The translations under genes were made by a program, and so were the position numbers. From Bog-532 sp963742875 (GTDB lineage: Bacteria; Actinomycetota; Actinomycetes; Streptosporangiales; Streptosporangiaceae), in NCBI GenBank assembly GCA_963742875.1, contig CAVUNO010000005.1, positions 354,681 through 418,680 on the forward strand: DNA of 64,000 bases, read 5' to 3'. Shown piece after piece: positions 44,120 to 52,681 of this stretch. How positions within the stretch are numbered: position 1 is the stretch's first letter; each line of letters starts with the position of its first letter. The notes beneath the pieces were generated by a model. It made no database searches and was not told the DNA's origin. It worked only from the letters and a program-made list of their open reading frames with translations.

Positions 44120-44762
44120 ATGAACGTTGGCCGGGATAGTCGGCGGATCGGGGTGATGGGCGGCACGTTCGATCCGGTCCATCATGGGCACCTCGTCGCC
44201 GCAAGCGAGGTTGGGCACATCTTCGAGCTCGAACGAGGTCGTCTTCGTACCCACTGGCCAGCCCTGGCAGAAGGAAGGGCGCGACGTCTCGGCGGCCGAG
44301 GACCGCTACCTGATGACGGTGATTGCCACCGCGTCCAACCCGCGGTTCAGCGTGAGCCGGGTCGACATCGACCGCCCGGGGCCGACCTATACCATCGACA
44401 CCCTCCGGGACCTTCGCGCGGCCGCGGCCCCCGAGGACGAGTTCTTCTTCATCACCGGCGCCGACGCGCTCCACGCCATGCTGTCCTGGCATGACGTGGA
44501 GGAACTGTTCGCGCTGGCCCATTTCGTCGGGTGCACCCGGCCCGGGCACCCTCTCAGCGAGGCGGGGCTGCCGGCAGGCAAGGTCAGCCTGGTGGAGATT
44601 CCCGCGCTCGCCATCTCCTCCAGTGAGTGCCGCGTCCGCGTCGCCGACGGCGAGCCCGTCTGGTACCTGGTCCCCAACGGGGTCGTTCAGTACATCGCGA
44701 AACGCCGTCTCTACCAGTACTCCGGGGATCAGGGGCTCAACGGGCGGCGGGTAAAGCCGTAA
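44120..44762 (+). CDS. nadD: Nicotinate-nucleotide adenylyltransferase, interrupted by one extra base
   Basis: The N-terminus (RRIGVMGGTFDPVHHGHLVA) carries the GGTFDPVHxGH nucleotide motif in frame 2; after FEL the family sequence continues in frame 3 (NEVVFVPTGQPWQK, DIDRPGPTYTIDTLRDLR, FFITGADALHAMLSW, PALAISSSECRVRVADG). Removing one base near 44231 restores about 213 residues, normal for NadD. The enzyme makes nicotinate adenine dinucleotide and is essential, so an error in the sequence is the likeliest explanation. TATACC lies eight bases before the ATG with no ribosome binding site, so the message may be leaderless. rsfS and a phosphatase gene follow. Confidence 0.85.
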
Positions 44763-44878
44763 CGTGGAGGGGTAAGAGATCTCCGTAGCCCCATGGCTAC
44801 GGAGAGCCCGGGCCCAGCAACTCCCGGAGACGGGAAGCCCGGACGTAGAAGCACTGCCGAGGAGGGCGAAAAGCACAC

Positions 44879-45307
44879 GTGACCGCGACCCCCAGGGCCG
44901 TCGAGCTCATCGAGATCGCAGCGATGGCCGCGGCCGACAAGCTCGCCACCGACATCATCGCGTACGACGTCAGCGACCAGCTTGTCATCACCGACGCGTT
45001 CCTGCTCTGCTCAGCCGCCAACGACCGGCAGGTCCGGTCGATCGTGGACGAGATCGAGCTGAAGCTGGGCCAGGCCGGGGCCAAGCCCGTCCGCCGTGAG
45101 GGGGAGCGGGACGGGCGCTGGGTCCTGCTCGACTACGTCAACATCGTCATACACGTGCTGCACGCGGACGAGCGGGTCTTCTACGCGCTCGAGCGCCTCT
45201 GGAAGGACTGCCCCGTCATCCGGCTTCCCGAGCCGGTCACCGCGGGCCCGGTGGGCCCGGCCCGTGAACGTGGTCGCGCGGGCTCTGCGAACGGGAACGC
45301 GCGCTGA
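44879..45307 (+). CDS. rsfS: Ribosomal silencing factor RsfS
   Basis: GTG 44879, 142 residues. RsfS/Iojap domain: AAMAAADKLATDIIAYDVSD, LVITDAFLLCSAANDRQVRS, and RWVLLDYVNIVIHVLHADER. It binds L14 on the large subunit and blocks joining with 30S when nutrients are scarce. The position after nadD and before a histidine phosphatase is the conserved actinobacterial order. Confidence 0.96.
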   Translation: MTATPRAVELIEIAAMAAADKLATDIIAYDVSDQLVITDAFLLCSAANDRQVRSIVDEIELKLGQAGAKPVRREGERDGRWVLLDYVNIVIHVLHADERVFYALERLWKDCPVIRLPEPVTAGPVGPARERGRAGSANGNAR

Positions 45308-45342
45308 GCGCCCCGGTCCCCCCGGCCGCGCCGGCCGGGGGA

Positions 45343-45975
45343 TTGTCCAACGCCGCCCAGCACGCCACCCGCCTCGTGCTATGGCGGCACGGGCAGACGG
45401 TGTGGAACTTCGAGGACCGCTTCCAGGGCCAGACTGACATCCCGCTCAACGAGACGGGGGTGGCCCAGGCCGAACGGGCCGCGCGGCAGCTCGCCGGGCT
45501 GCAGCCCGACGCCATCTTCTCGTCCGACCTGAGCCGTGCCGCGGGCACGGCGGCGCAACTGGCCAGGATCACCGGCCTGCCGGTCACCCACGAGAAGGAC
45601 CTGCGCGAGCGGCACGGCGGGGTCTGGGAGGGACTGAGCGGGCCGGAGATCCGGGCGCGCTACCCGGCCGAGTTCCTGACCTGGTCACCGCCCGAGGGAG
45701 AGACCGCGGCGGCGGTGGCCGACCGAGTGTCCGGGGCGCTGGGGCGGATCGCGGACAGCCTTCCCGCACGGTCGCTGGCCGTAGTCGTCAGCCACGGCGC
45801 GGCGATCCGCCTCGGCATGTCGAAGTTCCTGGGCCTGCCCGAGGATCTGTGGAACATCCTGGGCCCGCTGTCGAACTGCTCCTGGTCAGTCCTCGGGCAG
45901 CGGCACGGCGCCTGGCGCCTAGTCGAGCACAACGCCGGCACCCTCCCCGAGCCCGTCCTCTCCGACGACCGCTGA
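45343..45975 (+). CDS. Histidine phosphatase (phosphoglycerate-mutase-like)
   Basis: About 210 residues. The catalytic RHG box is in LVLWRHGQTVWN (the phosphorylated His), the second Arg in SSDLSRAAGTA, the acid in ERHGGVWEGL, and the second His in VVVSHGAAIRLG. The start is uncertain: TTG 45343 is the only conventional choice close enough, and it has only a G-run upstream; a CTG at 45304 overlapping the rsfS stop is possible. It is co-transcribed with nadD-rsfS. Such proteins beside rsfS are broad phosphatases; the substrate is unknown. Confidence 0.88.
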   Translation: MSNAAQHATRLVLWRHGQTVWNFEDRFQGQTDIPLNETGVAQAERAARQLAGLQPDAIFSSDLSRAAGTAAQLARITGLPVTHEKDLRERHGGVWEGLSGPEIRARYPAEFLTWSPPEGETAAAVADRVSGALGRIADSLPARSLAVVVSHGAAIRLGMSKFLGLPEDLWNILGPLSNCSWSVLGQRHGAWRLVEHNAGTLPEPVLSDDR

Positions 45976-45989
45976 ATCCATCCATGATC

Positions 45990-46029
45990 CGTGGCGACTT
46001 TTCCGCGGCGCTGCGGAAAAGTCGCCGCG
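45990..46029. terminator. Strong hairpin terminator after the nadD-rsfS operon
   Basis: GGCGACTTTTCCGC (45993-46006) pairs perfectly with GCGGAAAAGTCGCC (46013-46026), loop of six, extended by three more pairs with one G-T. It may serve both converging transcripts. Confidence 0.8.
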
Positions 46030-46046
46030 TTTACGAGTCCGGCCGG

Positions 46047-46182
46047 TCAGCCGTTCCGCAGTTCGCGCCAGATCTCGCCGGCGTCGGTGGAGATCGGGCA
46101 GTACGGGCTTGCCACCCCCGCGGCTGACCACCTCGAAGCGGGGCTGGTCGTCCCGGCGCATGATCACGACGGCGGCGGTCAA
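46047..46182 (-). CDS. Small ORF of about 44 aa, frameshifted as written
   Basis: TTG 46182 opens TAAVVIMRRDDQPRFEVVSR; removing one base in the GGG at 46105-46107 (plus strand) continues to KPYCPISTDAGEIWRELRNG and a stop at 46047. The joined peptide looks like a complete compact protein, but I do not recognise the family. The shift is of the same +1 type as elsewhere in the window. Between it and manA nothing else is seen. Confidence 0.3.
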
Positions 46183-46242
46183 CAGTGCCCTGCAGCGGGT
46201 GCGGGCCCCGGTCCCGGGTGGGCCGGCCCTGCGCGGCCGGCC

Positions 46243-47238
46243 CTAGGCGGCCGGCAGGCAGCGGACGCCCTCGATGCGGCCGGACAGGACCGCCGGCCCG
46301 GCCGAATGGGGGATCACGACCGTACCGCCCCGCCCGATCATGAGGGACGAGCCGTCCTCGGTGGCCAGGTGGCCGCCCCCGGCGGTGACCACGAGCACGC
46401 TGTAGCCCTGCGGCAGGTGCCGGCTCACCTGCGTGTCGACGCGTTCGGCGAGGAAGAACGGGTCGGCTTCGCCCGGCAGCAGCGAGCCGACCGCGCTGTT
46501 CAGCGACCGGCCGTGCAGTTCGCTGAGCCGCTCCGGCGGGCAGGCGCGCCGGTCGATGCACGCCAGCGCCTCCTCCAGCGGCAGACCGAGCGTCGCGTCG
46601 CTCTCCGGCAGGGCGAACGTGCTCCACTCCAGCATGATCGACAGGTCGGCGGGTTCCTGCAGCTCGACGACGAGGACCCCGGCGCTGATGGCGTGCGGCG
46701 TGCCGGCCGGGCACAGCACGGTGTCGCCCGGCGTCACCGGCACCCGGTTGGTGGCGGCCAGCATGGCCTCGACGTCCTGGTTCCGGGCCCAGCCAGTCAG
46801 CTCGGCAGCCTCGACGTCGCGGCTGAAGCCCAGGTACACCGCGGCGTCCGGGTCCGCCTCCAGCACGATCCACGCCTCCGTCTTGCCGTGCGGGCGGGCG
46901 AGATGCTCGGCGGCGAAACTCCGGTCAGGGTGGACGTGCACGGGCAGCCGCTGCCCGGCGTCGAGTAGCTTCACCAGCAGGCCGGTGTCAGTGCCGTACC
47001 TGGCGACGTGCGCCGCGCCCAGCCAGGCCTCCGGGTCGCTGGCGACCGCCTCCGCCAGCAGGGTGCCGTCCGGCAGCCGGGTCATTCCGTCGGTCTCGGT
47101 GCCGAAACGTGCCGTGACTGACGCGATCCAGTCCTCGGGCCGGTCCCCGTGCCCGCTCGTTCCGCGCAACCGGTCGATGCGGCCGTCACCGCGGTAGAAC
47201 ATGGCCGGCATGTTGGGCCCAAGCACGATCGGCTGCAC
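46243..47238 (-). CDS. manA: Class I mannose-6-phosphate isomerase-type protein
   Basis: GTG 47238 with GGAGG eight bases upstream. 331 residues. Cupin metal site in LPVHVHPDRSFAAEHLARPH and the GKTEAWIVLEAD motif that follows, then CPAGTPHAISAGVLVVELQE with the next metal His; the second cupin half ends with GGTVVIPHSAGPAVL. The length matches the short form of the family. It would interconvert mannose-6-phosphate and fructose-6-phosphate; a related sugar phosphate is possible. It is divergent from the oxidoreductase at 47409. Confidence 0.8.
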   Translation of the reverse strand: MQPIVLGPNMPAMFYRGDGRIDRLRGTSGHGDRPEDWIASVTARFGTETDGMTRLPDGTLLAEAVASDPEAWLGAAHVARYGTDTGLLVKLLDAGQRLPVHVHPDRSFAAEHLARPHGKTEAWIVLEADPDAAVYLGFSRDVEAAELTGWARNQDVEAMLAATNRVPVTPGDTVLCPAGTPHAISAGVLVVELQEPADLSIMLEWSTFALPESDATLGLPLEEALACIDRRACPPERLSELHGRSLNSAVGSLLPGEADPFFLAERVDTQVSRHLPQGYSVLVVTAGGGHLATEDGSSLMIGRGGTVVIPHSAGPAVLSGRIEGVRCLPAA

Positions 47239-47408
47239 GAGACTGACCTCCAGGGAACGACGGCGCCCCCGAAACCATAGCCGGGGCGCGCCCGCGGGTA
47301 CACCTACCGGTCGCGGGCTCGCGTTGTCCAGGCTGATGATTGGCTGCTCAAGGACTCGGGCATAACCTCCCGCGGCCGGCGGTTAGGCCGAACCGGAAGG
47401 GAGTTGCG

Positions 47409-48326
47409 ATGCCGAAGGCAGTACGGTTCGACGAGTATGGCGGGGTCGACGTCCTGAAGGTGATCGACGTGCCCCGGCCGGTGCCAGAGCTTGGCCAGGT
47501 GCTGGTTCGGGTCAAGGCCACGGGGATCAACCCAGGCGAGGCCAAGATCCGCGAGGGCTTGCTGCACGCGAGGTTCCCGGCCACGTTCCCGTCCGGCGAG
47601 GGCAGTGACCTGGCCGGGATCATCGCAGCGACCGGTCCGGGCGTTACCGGGTTCTCGGCCGCCGACGAAGTGATTGGCTTTACCAACAACCGGGCCAGTC
47701 ACGCCCAGTACGTCCTGGCCGGGGCGGATAACCTGACCCCCAAGCCGGCCGGCGTGCCCTGGGAGGCCGCGGGATCCCTGTTCGTGGCCGGGGCTACGGC
47801 GTACGCGGCGGTGCGGGCGGTGACGCTGACCGAAGGCGACACGGTGGTTATCTCGGGCGCGGCCGGGGGAGTCGGCTCGATCGCGGTCCAGCTGGCCCGG
47901 CGGGCCGGGGCCACGGTGATCGGCCTGGCCAGTGCGGCCAACCACGAGTGGCTCCGCGGCCACGGGATCATTCCGGTGACCTACGGCGACGGCGTGGCCG
48001 ATCGGATCCGGCAGGCCGCCAGCAAGGTGGACGCCTTCGTCGACACGTTCGGCGGGGAATACGTGCAGATCGCGCTGGACCTCGGCGTCCAGCCGGCCCG
48101 CATCGACACGATCGCCAACTTCGAGGCCGTCGGGAAGTACGGGGTCAAGGGCGACGGCAGCGCGGCGGGAGCTAGCGCCGGCGTGCTCGCCGTACTGGCC
48201 TGGCTGGTCGCGGCGGGGGAACTGGAGTTTCCCATCGAGGCGGCCTACCCGCTCGATCAGGTGCAGGACGCCTACCGGCGGCTCGAGCAGGGCCGCGTCC
48301 GCGGCAAAATCGTCTTGCTGCCCTGA
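47409..48326 (+). CDS. Quinone-oxidoreductase-type MDR dehydrogenase
   Basis: ATG 47409 with GGAAGGGAG upstream. 305 residues. Zinc-free medium-chain reductase: N-terminal catalytic fold (MPKAVRFDEYGGVDVLKVID, ATGINPGEAKIREG), Rossmann part with VISGAAGGVGSIAVQLARRA for NADPH, C-terminal AAYPLDQVQDAYRRLEQGRV and RGKIVLL. It reduces quinones or enones with NADPH in the cytoplasm. Two further MDR proteins occur at 56853 and 58793. Confidence 0.88.
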   Translation: MPKAVRFDEYGGVDVLKVIDVPRPVPELGQVLVRVKATGINPGEAKIREGLLHARFPATFPSGEGSDLAGIIAATGPGVTGFSAADEVIGFTNNRASHAQYVLAGADNLTPKPAGVPWEAAGSLFVAGATAYAAVRAVTLTEGDTVVISGAAGGVGSIAVQLARRAGATVIGLASAANHEWLRGHGIIPVTYGDGVADRIRQAASKVDAFVDTFGGEYVQIALDLGVQPARIDTIANFEAVGKYGVKGDGSAAGASAGVLAVLAWLVAAGELEFPIEAAYPLDQVQDAYRRLEQGRVRGKIVLLP

Positions 48327-48395
48327 CCCGGCCGCGGCATCACGTCCGGTGTGCGCCCTTGCGCCGCCGGCTGCGAACGCGAGGGACGGCGGCGG

Positions 48396-49664
48396 TCACA
48401 AGCCGGCCTGGCGCTGCGCCGTCAGGGTCAGGCCTGCCGACCGGAGCCGGCCGGCGAGCACCGGGCCCATGGCCGTCGCCGGGGTGAGCACCCCCGCGCG
48501 GCCGGGCAGCCGGTCACCGTCGAGGGCCAGGCACAGCGCGCTCTCGCCGAACATCACCGCCGTGGCCTGATAGCCGGGATCGCCGCGGGACTCGACCCGG
48601 GCCACGTAGCGTCCCCCGGCCGAGGTGCGTCCGTAGATCTTCATCCGGAAATAGCCGTTCCGGCGCGTCTTTTCGCTAGGGCCCTCCCCGGGACCCGGCA
48701 GGACCCGGCCGACCAGCAGCGCCCGGATGCGCGGGACGGCCAGGCCCACGCCGACCGCGCCCAGCCCCGCGGTCACCACCGCGGCCCGGGCGGGCGCGAC
48801 CCGCCCGGATCCGAACCCGGTCACCTCCCGGTAGCGGAACCGCCGCCCGTAGGCCCAGTCCTGCAGGGCGTTGCTGCGCCGCACGACACGGGTGTTCGCG
48901 CCGGCCATGATGAAGGGGCCGACCCAGATGCCCAGATCGGCGTCGTAGCGGACCCGGTTCAGGTCCCGCTCGCGGCCCAGTTGGGGTTCCGCCGCCCGGT
49001 CCGGGCTGAGTGCGTACGGGTCCCCGGCCGTCCGGCGCAGTTCGGGGTGGGCCCGCATCTCGTCCAGCTGTCCCATCGCCGACGCCAGCGTGCCGCCGCT
49101 GAACCCGCCCCTTAGTGCCGTCACGACCAGCGTCGTGTCCTCCAGGTTGCCCGCGTCCTTGCCCGCGTCTTCCCCGCCGTCGTCCGCGCGGGCCGCTTCG
49201 TGCAGTACCTGCACGCCCAGGTCGGACGGGATGGAGTCGAACCCGCAGCTGTGCACGATGCGCGCGCCGGTGCTCGCGGCCAGGTCGTGGTACCGGTCGA
49301 TGCTCTCCCGCTCGAATAGCACCTCGCCGGACAGGTCCGCGTAGTCGGTGCCCCCGCTCGCGCAGGCCTGCACCAGCGGAAGTCCCTGGTGGCGGTACGG
49401 CCCGACGGTGGTCGCCACCACCCGCGCCGAGTGGGCCAGCGTGGTCAGGGACGCGGGATCGGCCGAATCGGCGACCAGCAGCGGCCAGTCCTTGGCGGTA
49501 TCGCCCAATCCGGCACGGACCTTCGCGAGCCGCGCCCCGGACCGGCCCGCGAGCCCGATCCGGGTGCCGGGCGGAGCGTGCTCGGCGAGGTAGGCGGCCA
49601 CCAGGCGCCCGGCGAAACCAGCGGCGCCGAACACCGCCACATCCAGCTCACGGTCTGCGTCCAT
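48396..49664 (-). CDS. Saccharopine-dehydrogenase-like / trans-acting enoyl reductase family protein
   Basis: 422 residues from ATG 49664. Rossmann start DVAVFGAAGFAGRLVAAYLA, then IGLAGRSGARLAKVR, RVVATTVGPYRHQGLPLVQA and CASGGTDYADLSGE, as in actinobacterial and eukaryotic saccharopine-dehydrogenase-like oxidoreductases and the mycobacterial trans-acting enoyl reductase Rv2953. The real substrate is unknown; it need not act on saccharopine. A middle insert has low-complexity DDGGEDAGKDAG. It is divergent from the remnants that follow. Confidence 0.85.
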   Translation of the reverse strand: MDADRELDVAVFGAAGFAGRLVAAYLAEHAPPGTRIGLAGRSGARLAKVRAGLGDTAKDWPLLVADSADPASLTTLAHSARVVATTVGPYRHQGLPLVQACASGGTDYADLSGEVLFERESIDRYHDLAASTGARIVHSCGFDSIPSDLGVQVLHEAARADDGGEDAGKDAGNLEDTTLVVTALRGGFSGGTLASAMGQLDEMRAHPELRRTAGDPYALSPDRAAEPQLGRERDLNRVRYDADLGIWVGPFIMAGANTRVVRRSNALQDWAYGRRFRYREVTGFGSGRVAPARAAVVTAGLGAVGVGLAVPRIRALLVGRVLPGPGEGPSEKTRRNGYFRMKIYGRTSAGGRYVARVESRGDPGYQATAVMFGESALCLALDGDRLPGRAGVLTPATAMGPVLAGRLRSAGLTLTAQRQAGL

Positions 49665-49710
49665 CCGCCCATGCTAGAGAACCGTGCGGATCGTCTCTAA
49701 CATCAGCACC

Positions 49711-49882
49711 ATGTCCATCAGCGATGAGAAATACGTGGCGTCGACCACGTTCCGCAAATCGGGGACAGGCGTCACGACGCCCACCTGGATCGTCCCGCTG
49801 GATGAGGGCCGCATCGGGTTCTGGACGTCCTCGAAGTCCGGCAAGTACAAGCGCCTGCGCAACAATGCGAAGATCACGCTTC
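49711..49882 (+). pseudogene. N-terminal fragment of a PPOX-class (F420/FMN) oxidoreductase
   Basis: ATG 49711 gives SISDEKYVASTTFRKSGTGV, then TTPTWIVPLDEGRIGFWTSS and KSGKYKRLRNNAKITLQPG, the first 55-60 residues of a pyridoxamine-oxidase-like split barrel of about 130 residues. After 49882 the sequence changes to an unrelated coding pattern in another frame. It is truncated by a deletion. Confidence 0.7.
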
Positions 49883-50365
49883 AGCCTGGGCCTGGCGCCG
49901 ACGGTCGGGCTCGGGAACGTGGGCATGATCCTGCTGCGGGCCCGGGCGGCGCTGCGCGCCGCCGGCCCGGACGCCGAGCTTCCGCTGCTGCGGGTCCAGG
50001 CCCACCACGCACAGCTCAGTGCGGTCATGCAGGCCCGCGAACCGGCCGACCAGGCGGCCCGTCCCCAGGTCTGGGTTGGCGAGCCGGGCCACCCCGCCGA
50101 CCGCCTGGCCTACCAGGCGCCGCCGCTTGCCCCGAGCCTCCGGTACAACTGCGTGACCGCCGCCGCCGCGCTTCCCGTCCTTCGGGCGCTGCTGCCCGGG
50201 GCGGCTCCGCTGCGCTGGTCGACGCCGTCGCCGGCCGGACGGCCCGGGGGTTACCCGGTACGGATCGACGGCGGCGCGGTCTCCCTCGATCCCGGCCTCG
50301 CCGGCCCGCTCCCGGTCGGCGATCTCGACGCCCGCGCCGCCCGTCTGGACGCCGCCCTGGCCTGA
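49883..50365 (+). pseudogene. C-terminal part of an unidentified protein
   Basis: About 160 codons ending at TGA 50363-50365: TVGLGNVGMILLRARAALRA, LRYNCVTAAAALPVLRALLP and GYPVRIDGGAVSLDP. The coding bias is clear, but the N-terminal half is missing because the PPOX fragment is joined directly to it. I recognise no family with confidence. Confidence 0.45.
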
Positions 50366-50413
50366 CGGCTGTCGCCTCGGTCTTCGTCGGCCCGCGCAGC
50401 GCTGGGGGCGGGT

Positions 50414-50989
50414 CTACTCGTTGGCCTGTGCGGCGCCCGCGCCTGCCTGCCGCTGCTGCTGACCACGCCTGACCGCGGCCACGATGACCCTGACCCCGAT
50501 CCCGATGACGACGAGATCGGTGATCATCTGCCCGGTGACCACAAGCCGCGCCGCCTCGGTCCTGGCCGTGATATCGCCGAACCCGACGGTCGTGAACACG
50601 GTGACGGTGAAGTACAGCGCGTCGGTGCGCGTCAGCGGTTCGCTGAAGCTGCTGGCCGAAATCGTGTCCATGACGACATAGGTGCTGGCGAACAGCAGCA
50701 GGAACAGCGGAAGGCTGGTGCCGAGGGCTTCGACCGCCCGCACGCCAGGGAACGATGATGCGACGATCGAGCTGATCTGAAGGGCAACCAATCCGATGAA
50801 CACCACAAGTCCGATTGCCAGCATCGTGACGGCGGCCCACGTCGACGAGCGGTCAAGGGGCAGCAGATAGTAGATGGCCACCAGCGCGATGGTGGAGCCC
50901 GCCCCCCGCAGCAGAGCCCGCACGATCATGCTGCGCGGGGCTGTGGGCCCGGGCTGGGCGGCAGATTCGGGGCCCCCGTTATTAGTCAT
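50414..50989 (-). CDS. Two-pore-helix potassium channel (KcsA-like pore)
   Basis: 191 residues from ATG 50989. Four hydrophobic stretches: GSTIALVAIYYLLPL, WAAVTMLAIGLVVFIGLVAL, LPLFLLLFASTYVVM, and the last TM after the pore. The pore loop has the potassium filter in YFTVTVFTTVGFGDI. Between the first and second pairs there is no voltage-sensor Arg pattern. It is a small ion channel in the cytoplasmic membrane; gating is unknown. Confidence 0.88.
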   Translation of the reverse strand: MTNNGGPESAAQPGPTAPRSMIVRALLRGAGSTIALVAIYYLLPLDRSSTWAAVTMLAIGLVVFIGLVALQISSIVASSFPGVRAVEALGTSLPLFLLLFASTYVVMDTISASSFSEPLTRTDALYFTVTVFTTVGFGDITARTEAARLVVTGQMITDLVVIGIGVRVIVAAVRRGQQQRQAGAGAAQANE

Positions 50990-51035
50990 GGGGGGAAGGT
51001 TAACGGGGCCGGCGGGGAGGTCCGCGTGGCCGCGC

Positions 51036-51434
51036 CTAAGGTTCCAGGGGACGCATCAGCCACAGCCGTCCCTGACCGGAACCGGCCTGACCATGATCGG
51101 TGGCCGGAAATGCGCTGGGCGTGTCCACGGCCAGGTCGTCGGCCCAGTCCAGCAGCAGCCGCAGGGTGACCGCGGTGTTGCGGGTGTGGCAGGTCACGGT
51201 CTGGTCGCGTACGACGAGATCGATACCGTCCGGCGCCGGGATCTCGCCGCTACGCAGGGCGGCTGGTATGCCGAACGAAACTCGCGAGGGCAGCGCCGCG
51301 AGCCGCGCGACCTCCCTGGTCGAGTCGGCGAGCCTGCTGCCCTCCAGCAGTTGCAGCACATCCCGCAGCTCGTTTTCGCGGCCAACCAGTGAGGTGAAGT
51401 GCACAGGCGCCCGGCCTGCCGTCAGCGATGCCAT
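51036..51434 (-). CDS. Hypothetical protein of mixed ancestry, 132 aa
   Basis: ATG 51434. The start FTSLVGRENELRDVLQLLEG resembles the entry of AAA-type LuxR/SARP regulators (FVGRE), but no P-loop follows. The later part (RVSFGIPAALRSGEIPAPDG, VTCHTRNTAVTLRLLLDWAD) resembles the C-terminal tail of antibiotic-export ABC ATPases. It may be a chimeric remnant of two genes or an orphan. It lies just downstream of tenA on the same strand. Confidence 0.35.
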   Translation of the reverse strand: MASLTAGRAPVHFTSLVGRENELRDVLQLLEGSRLADSTREVARLAALPSRVSFGIPAALRSGEIPAPDGIDLVVRDQTVTCHTRNTAVTLRLLLDWADDLAVDTPSAFPATDHGQAGSGQGRLWLMRPLEP

Positions 51435-51462
51435 CTGGAGTCGCCCGCTCCGCTCTGCTTGA

Positions 51463-52137
51463 TCAGGCCGAGATCGGCCAGGTTTCCATCCGGTAGCCCA
51501 TGTCCCAGAACATCCACTCGTAGCGGCTGCTGGCCCGGAAGTACCAGCGCAGGCTCGCGCGCTCGGCGTCGGACAGGCCCGTACCCAGCCGGGTGGTGAG
51601 GTCCAGCATCTCCTGGACGTACTCGCCGTAGTCCGTGCCGCTGTAGGTGTCGATCCACCGCTGGGAGCGCGGGTCCGGTGACCCCCGGCGCTGCAGTTCC
51701 TTGCCGACCTCCCAGTAGATCCAGTAGCACGGCAGGACCGCGCCGACCCCTTCGGCGTAGGACCCGCCGCGGGCGGTCGCCAGGAGATAGCTGGTGAAGG
51801 CGAGGGTGGTTGGCGCCATCTCGGTCCCCTGCACGATGGCGGGGTCAATGCCCAGGTCGGCCAGGAGCGAGTCATGCAGTTGCTGCTCCACGGCGCCCAC
51901 GCCGATGAAGTGCCGGGCGAAAATCTCGGTGTCGCTGGCGTCCGGGGCCCGGCTGGCGATGGCGGCGAGTGTGTGCCCGTACTGCCTGAGGTACAGCCGG
52001 TCCTGAACGACGTAGAAGGCGAACGTCTCTTCCGGCAGGCTGCCGTCGGCCAGCCCGGCGAGGAAGCGATGCGCCAGAATGGCCTCGTAGATGCCGGCGA
52101 CACTCTGCCAGAGTTCACCCGTGAAGCTGTCGGTCAT
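51463..52137 (-). CDS. tenA: TenA-family thiaminase II / aminopyrimidine aminohydrolase
   Basis: ATG 52137 has AAGGAG eight bases upstream, so I prefer it to upstream starts. 224 residues, normal. All-helical TenA fold with the catalytic Cys in VLPCYWIYWEVGKEL and the acid Glu in SRYEWMFWDMGYRME. FYVVQDRLYLRQYG is the usual substrate-pocket helix. It hydrolyses 4-amino-5-aminomethyl-2-methylpyrimidine in thiamine salvage. I found no thiamine riboswitch upstream and no other thi gene nearby. Confidence 0.88.
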   Translation of the reverse strand: MTDSFTGELWQSVAGIYEAILAHRFLAGLADGSLPEETFAFYVVQDRLYLRQYGHTLAAIASRAPDASDTEIFARHFIGVGAVEQQLHDSLLADLGIDPAIVQGTEMAPTTLAFTSYLLATARGGSYAEGVGAVLPCYWIYWEVGKELQRRGSPDPRSQRWIDTYSGTDYGEYVQEMLDLTTRLGTGLSDAERASLRWYFRASSRYEWMFWDMGYRMETWPISA

Positions 52138-52244
52138 CCGTGCCGCTCCTTGATCGCTCATACGCCGCCATAACCGTATTACGGTCGAGGTGTGTGACGG
52201 GGGTCGCCACGTCCCGTTTGGCATGATGGATTTCTTTCCCAGGG

Positions 52245-52271
52245 TGTCGAATCTGGCCACCCCCCTTCGTG
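52245..52271 (+). promoter_or_regulatory. Possible ECF42-type promoter
   Basis: TGTCGA (52245-52250), a 17-base spacer and CGTG (52268-52271), 51 bases before the DGPF gene. ECF42 sigma factors are known to use TGTCGA in the -35 region and a CG(A/T)C core at -10; the -10 here differs at one base. It would mean that the sigma factor controls its own operon. Confidence 0.45.
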
Positions 52272-52322
52272 ATGAGGGTGAGAGGCAGCCAGACAGGCGC
52301 CCCGCCCGAAAGGAGAACGACC

Positions 52323-52679
52323 ATGACGCAGTACCTCCTCGCCGTGCACAGTGTCGAGGGCGAGCCCATGCCTTCGCAGGAGCAGATGCAGCGGGCGTAC
52401 AAGGATGTCGACGCGCTCAACGGCGAGCTCCAGTCGTCCGGCGTCTGGGTGTTCGCTGGTGGCCTCCAGCCGCCGTCCTCGGCGACCGTGGTCCGCGCCC
52501 AGGGCGGCCAGGTCGTCACCACCGACGGCCCGTTCGCCGAGACGAAGGAGCAGCTCGGCGGCTTCTGGATCATCGACGTCGCCGACCTGGACGCGGCGCT
52601 GGAGTGGGCCCGCAAGGCGACCGTCGCATGCGCCGCCCCCGTCGAGGTCCGGCCGTTCCAGGAGATCCCGGAGGCCTAG
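52323..52679 (+). CDS. DGPF-domain (YCII-related) protein
   Basis: ATG 52323 with AAGGAG eight bases upstream. 118 residues. Begins QYLLAVHSVEGEPM and contains the signature TTDGPFAETKEQLGGFWIID that names the family. It is three bases upstream of an ECF sigma factor. In actinomycetes the ECF42 group is always linked to one or more DGPF proteins, but the biochemical role of DGPF is not established. Confidence 0.92.
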   Translation: MTQYLLAVHSVEGEPMPSQEQMQRAYKDVDALNGELQSSGVWVFAGGLQPPSSATVVRAQGGQVVTTDGPFAETKEQLGGFWIIDVADLDAALEWARKATVACAAPVEVRPFQEIPEA

Positions 52680-52681
52680 AC

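Noticed and set aside
52138..52200. Thiamine pyrophosphate riboswitch upstream of tenA
   Set aside because: The gap is too short and lacks the CTGAGA core.
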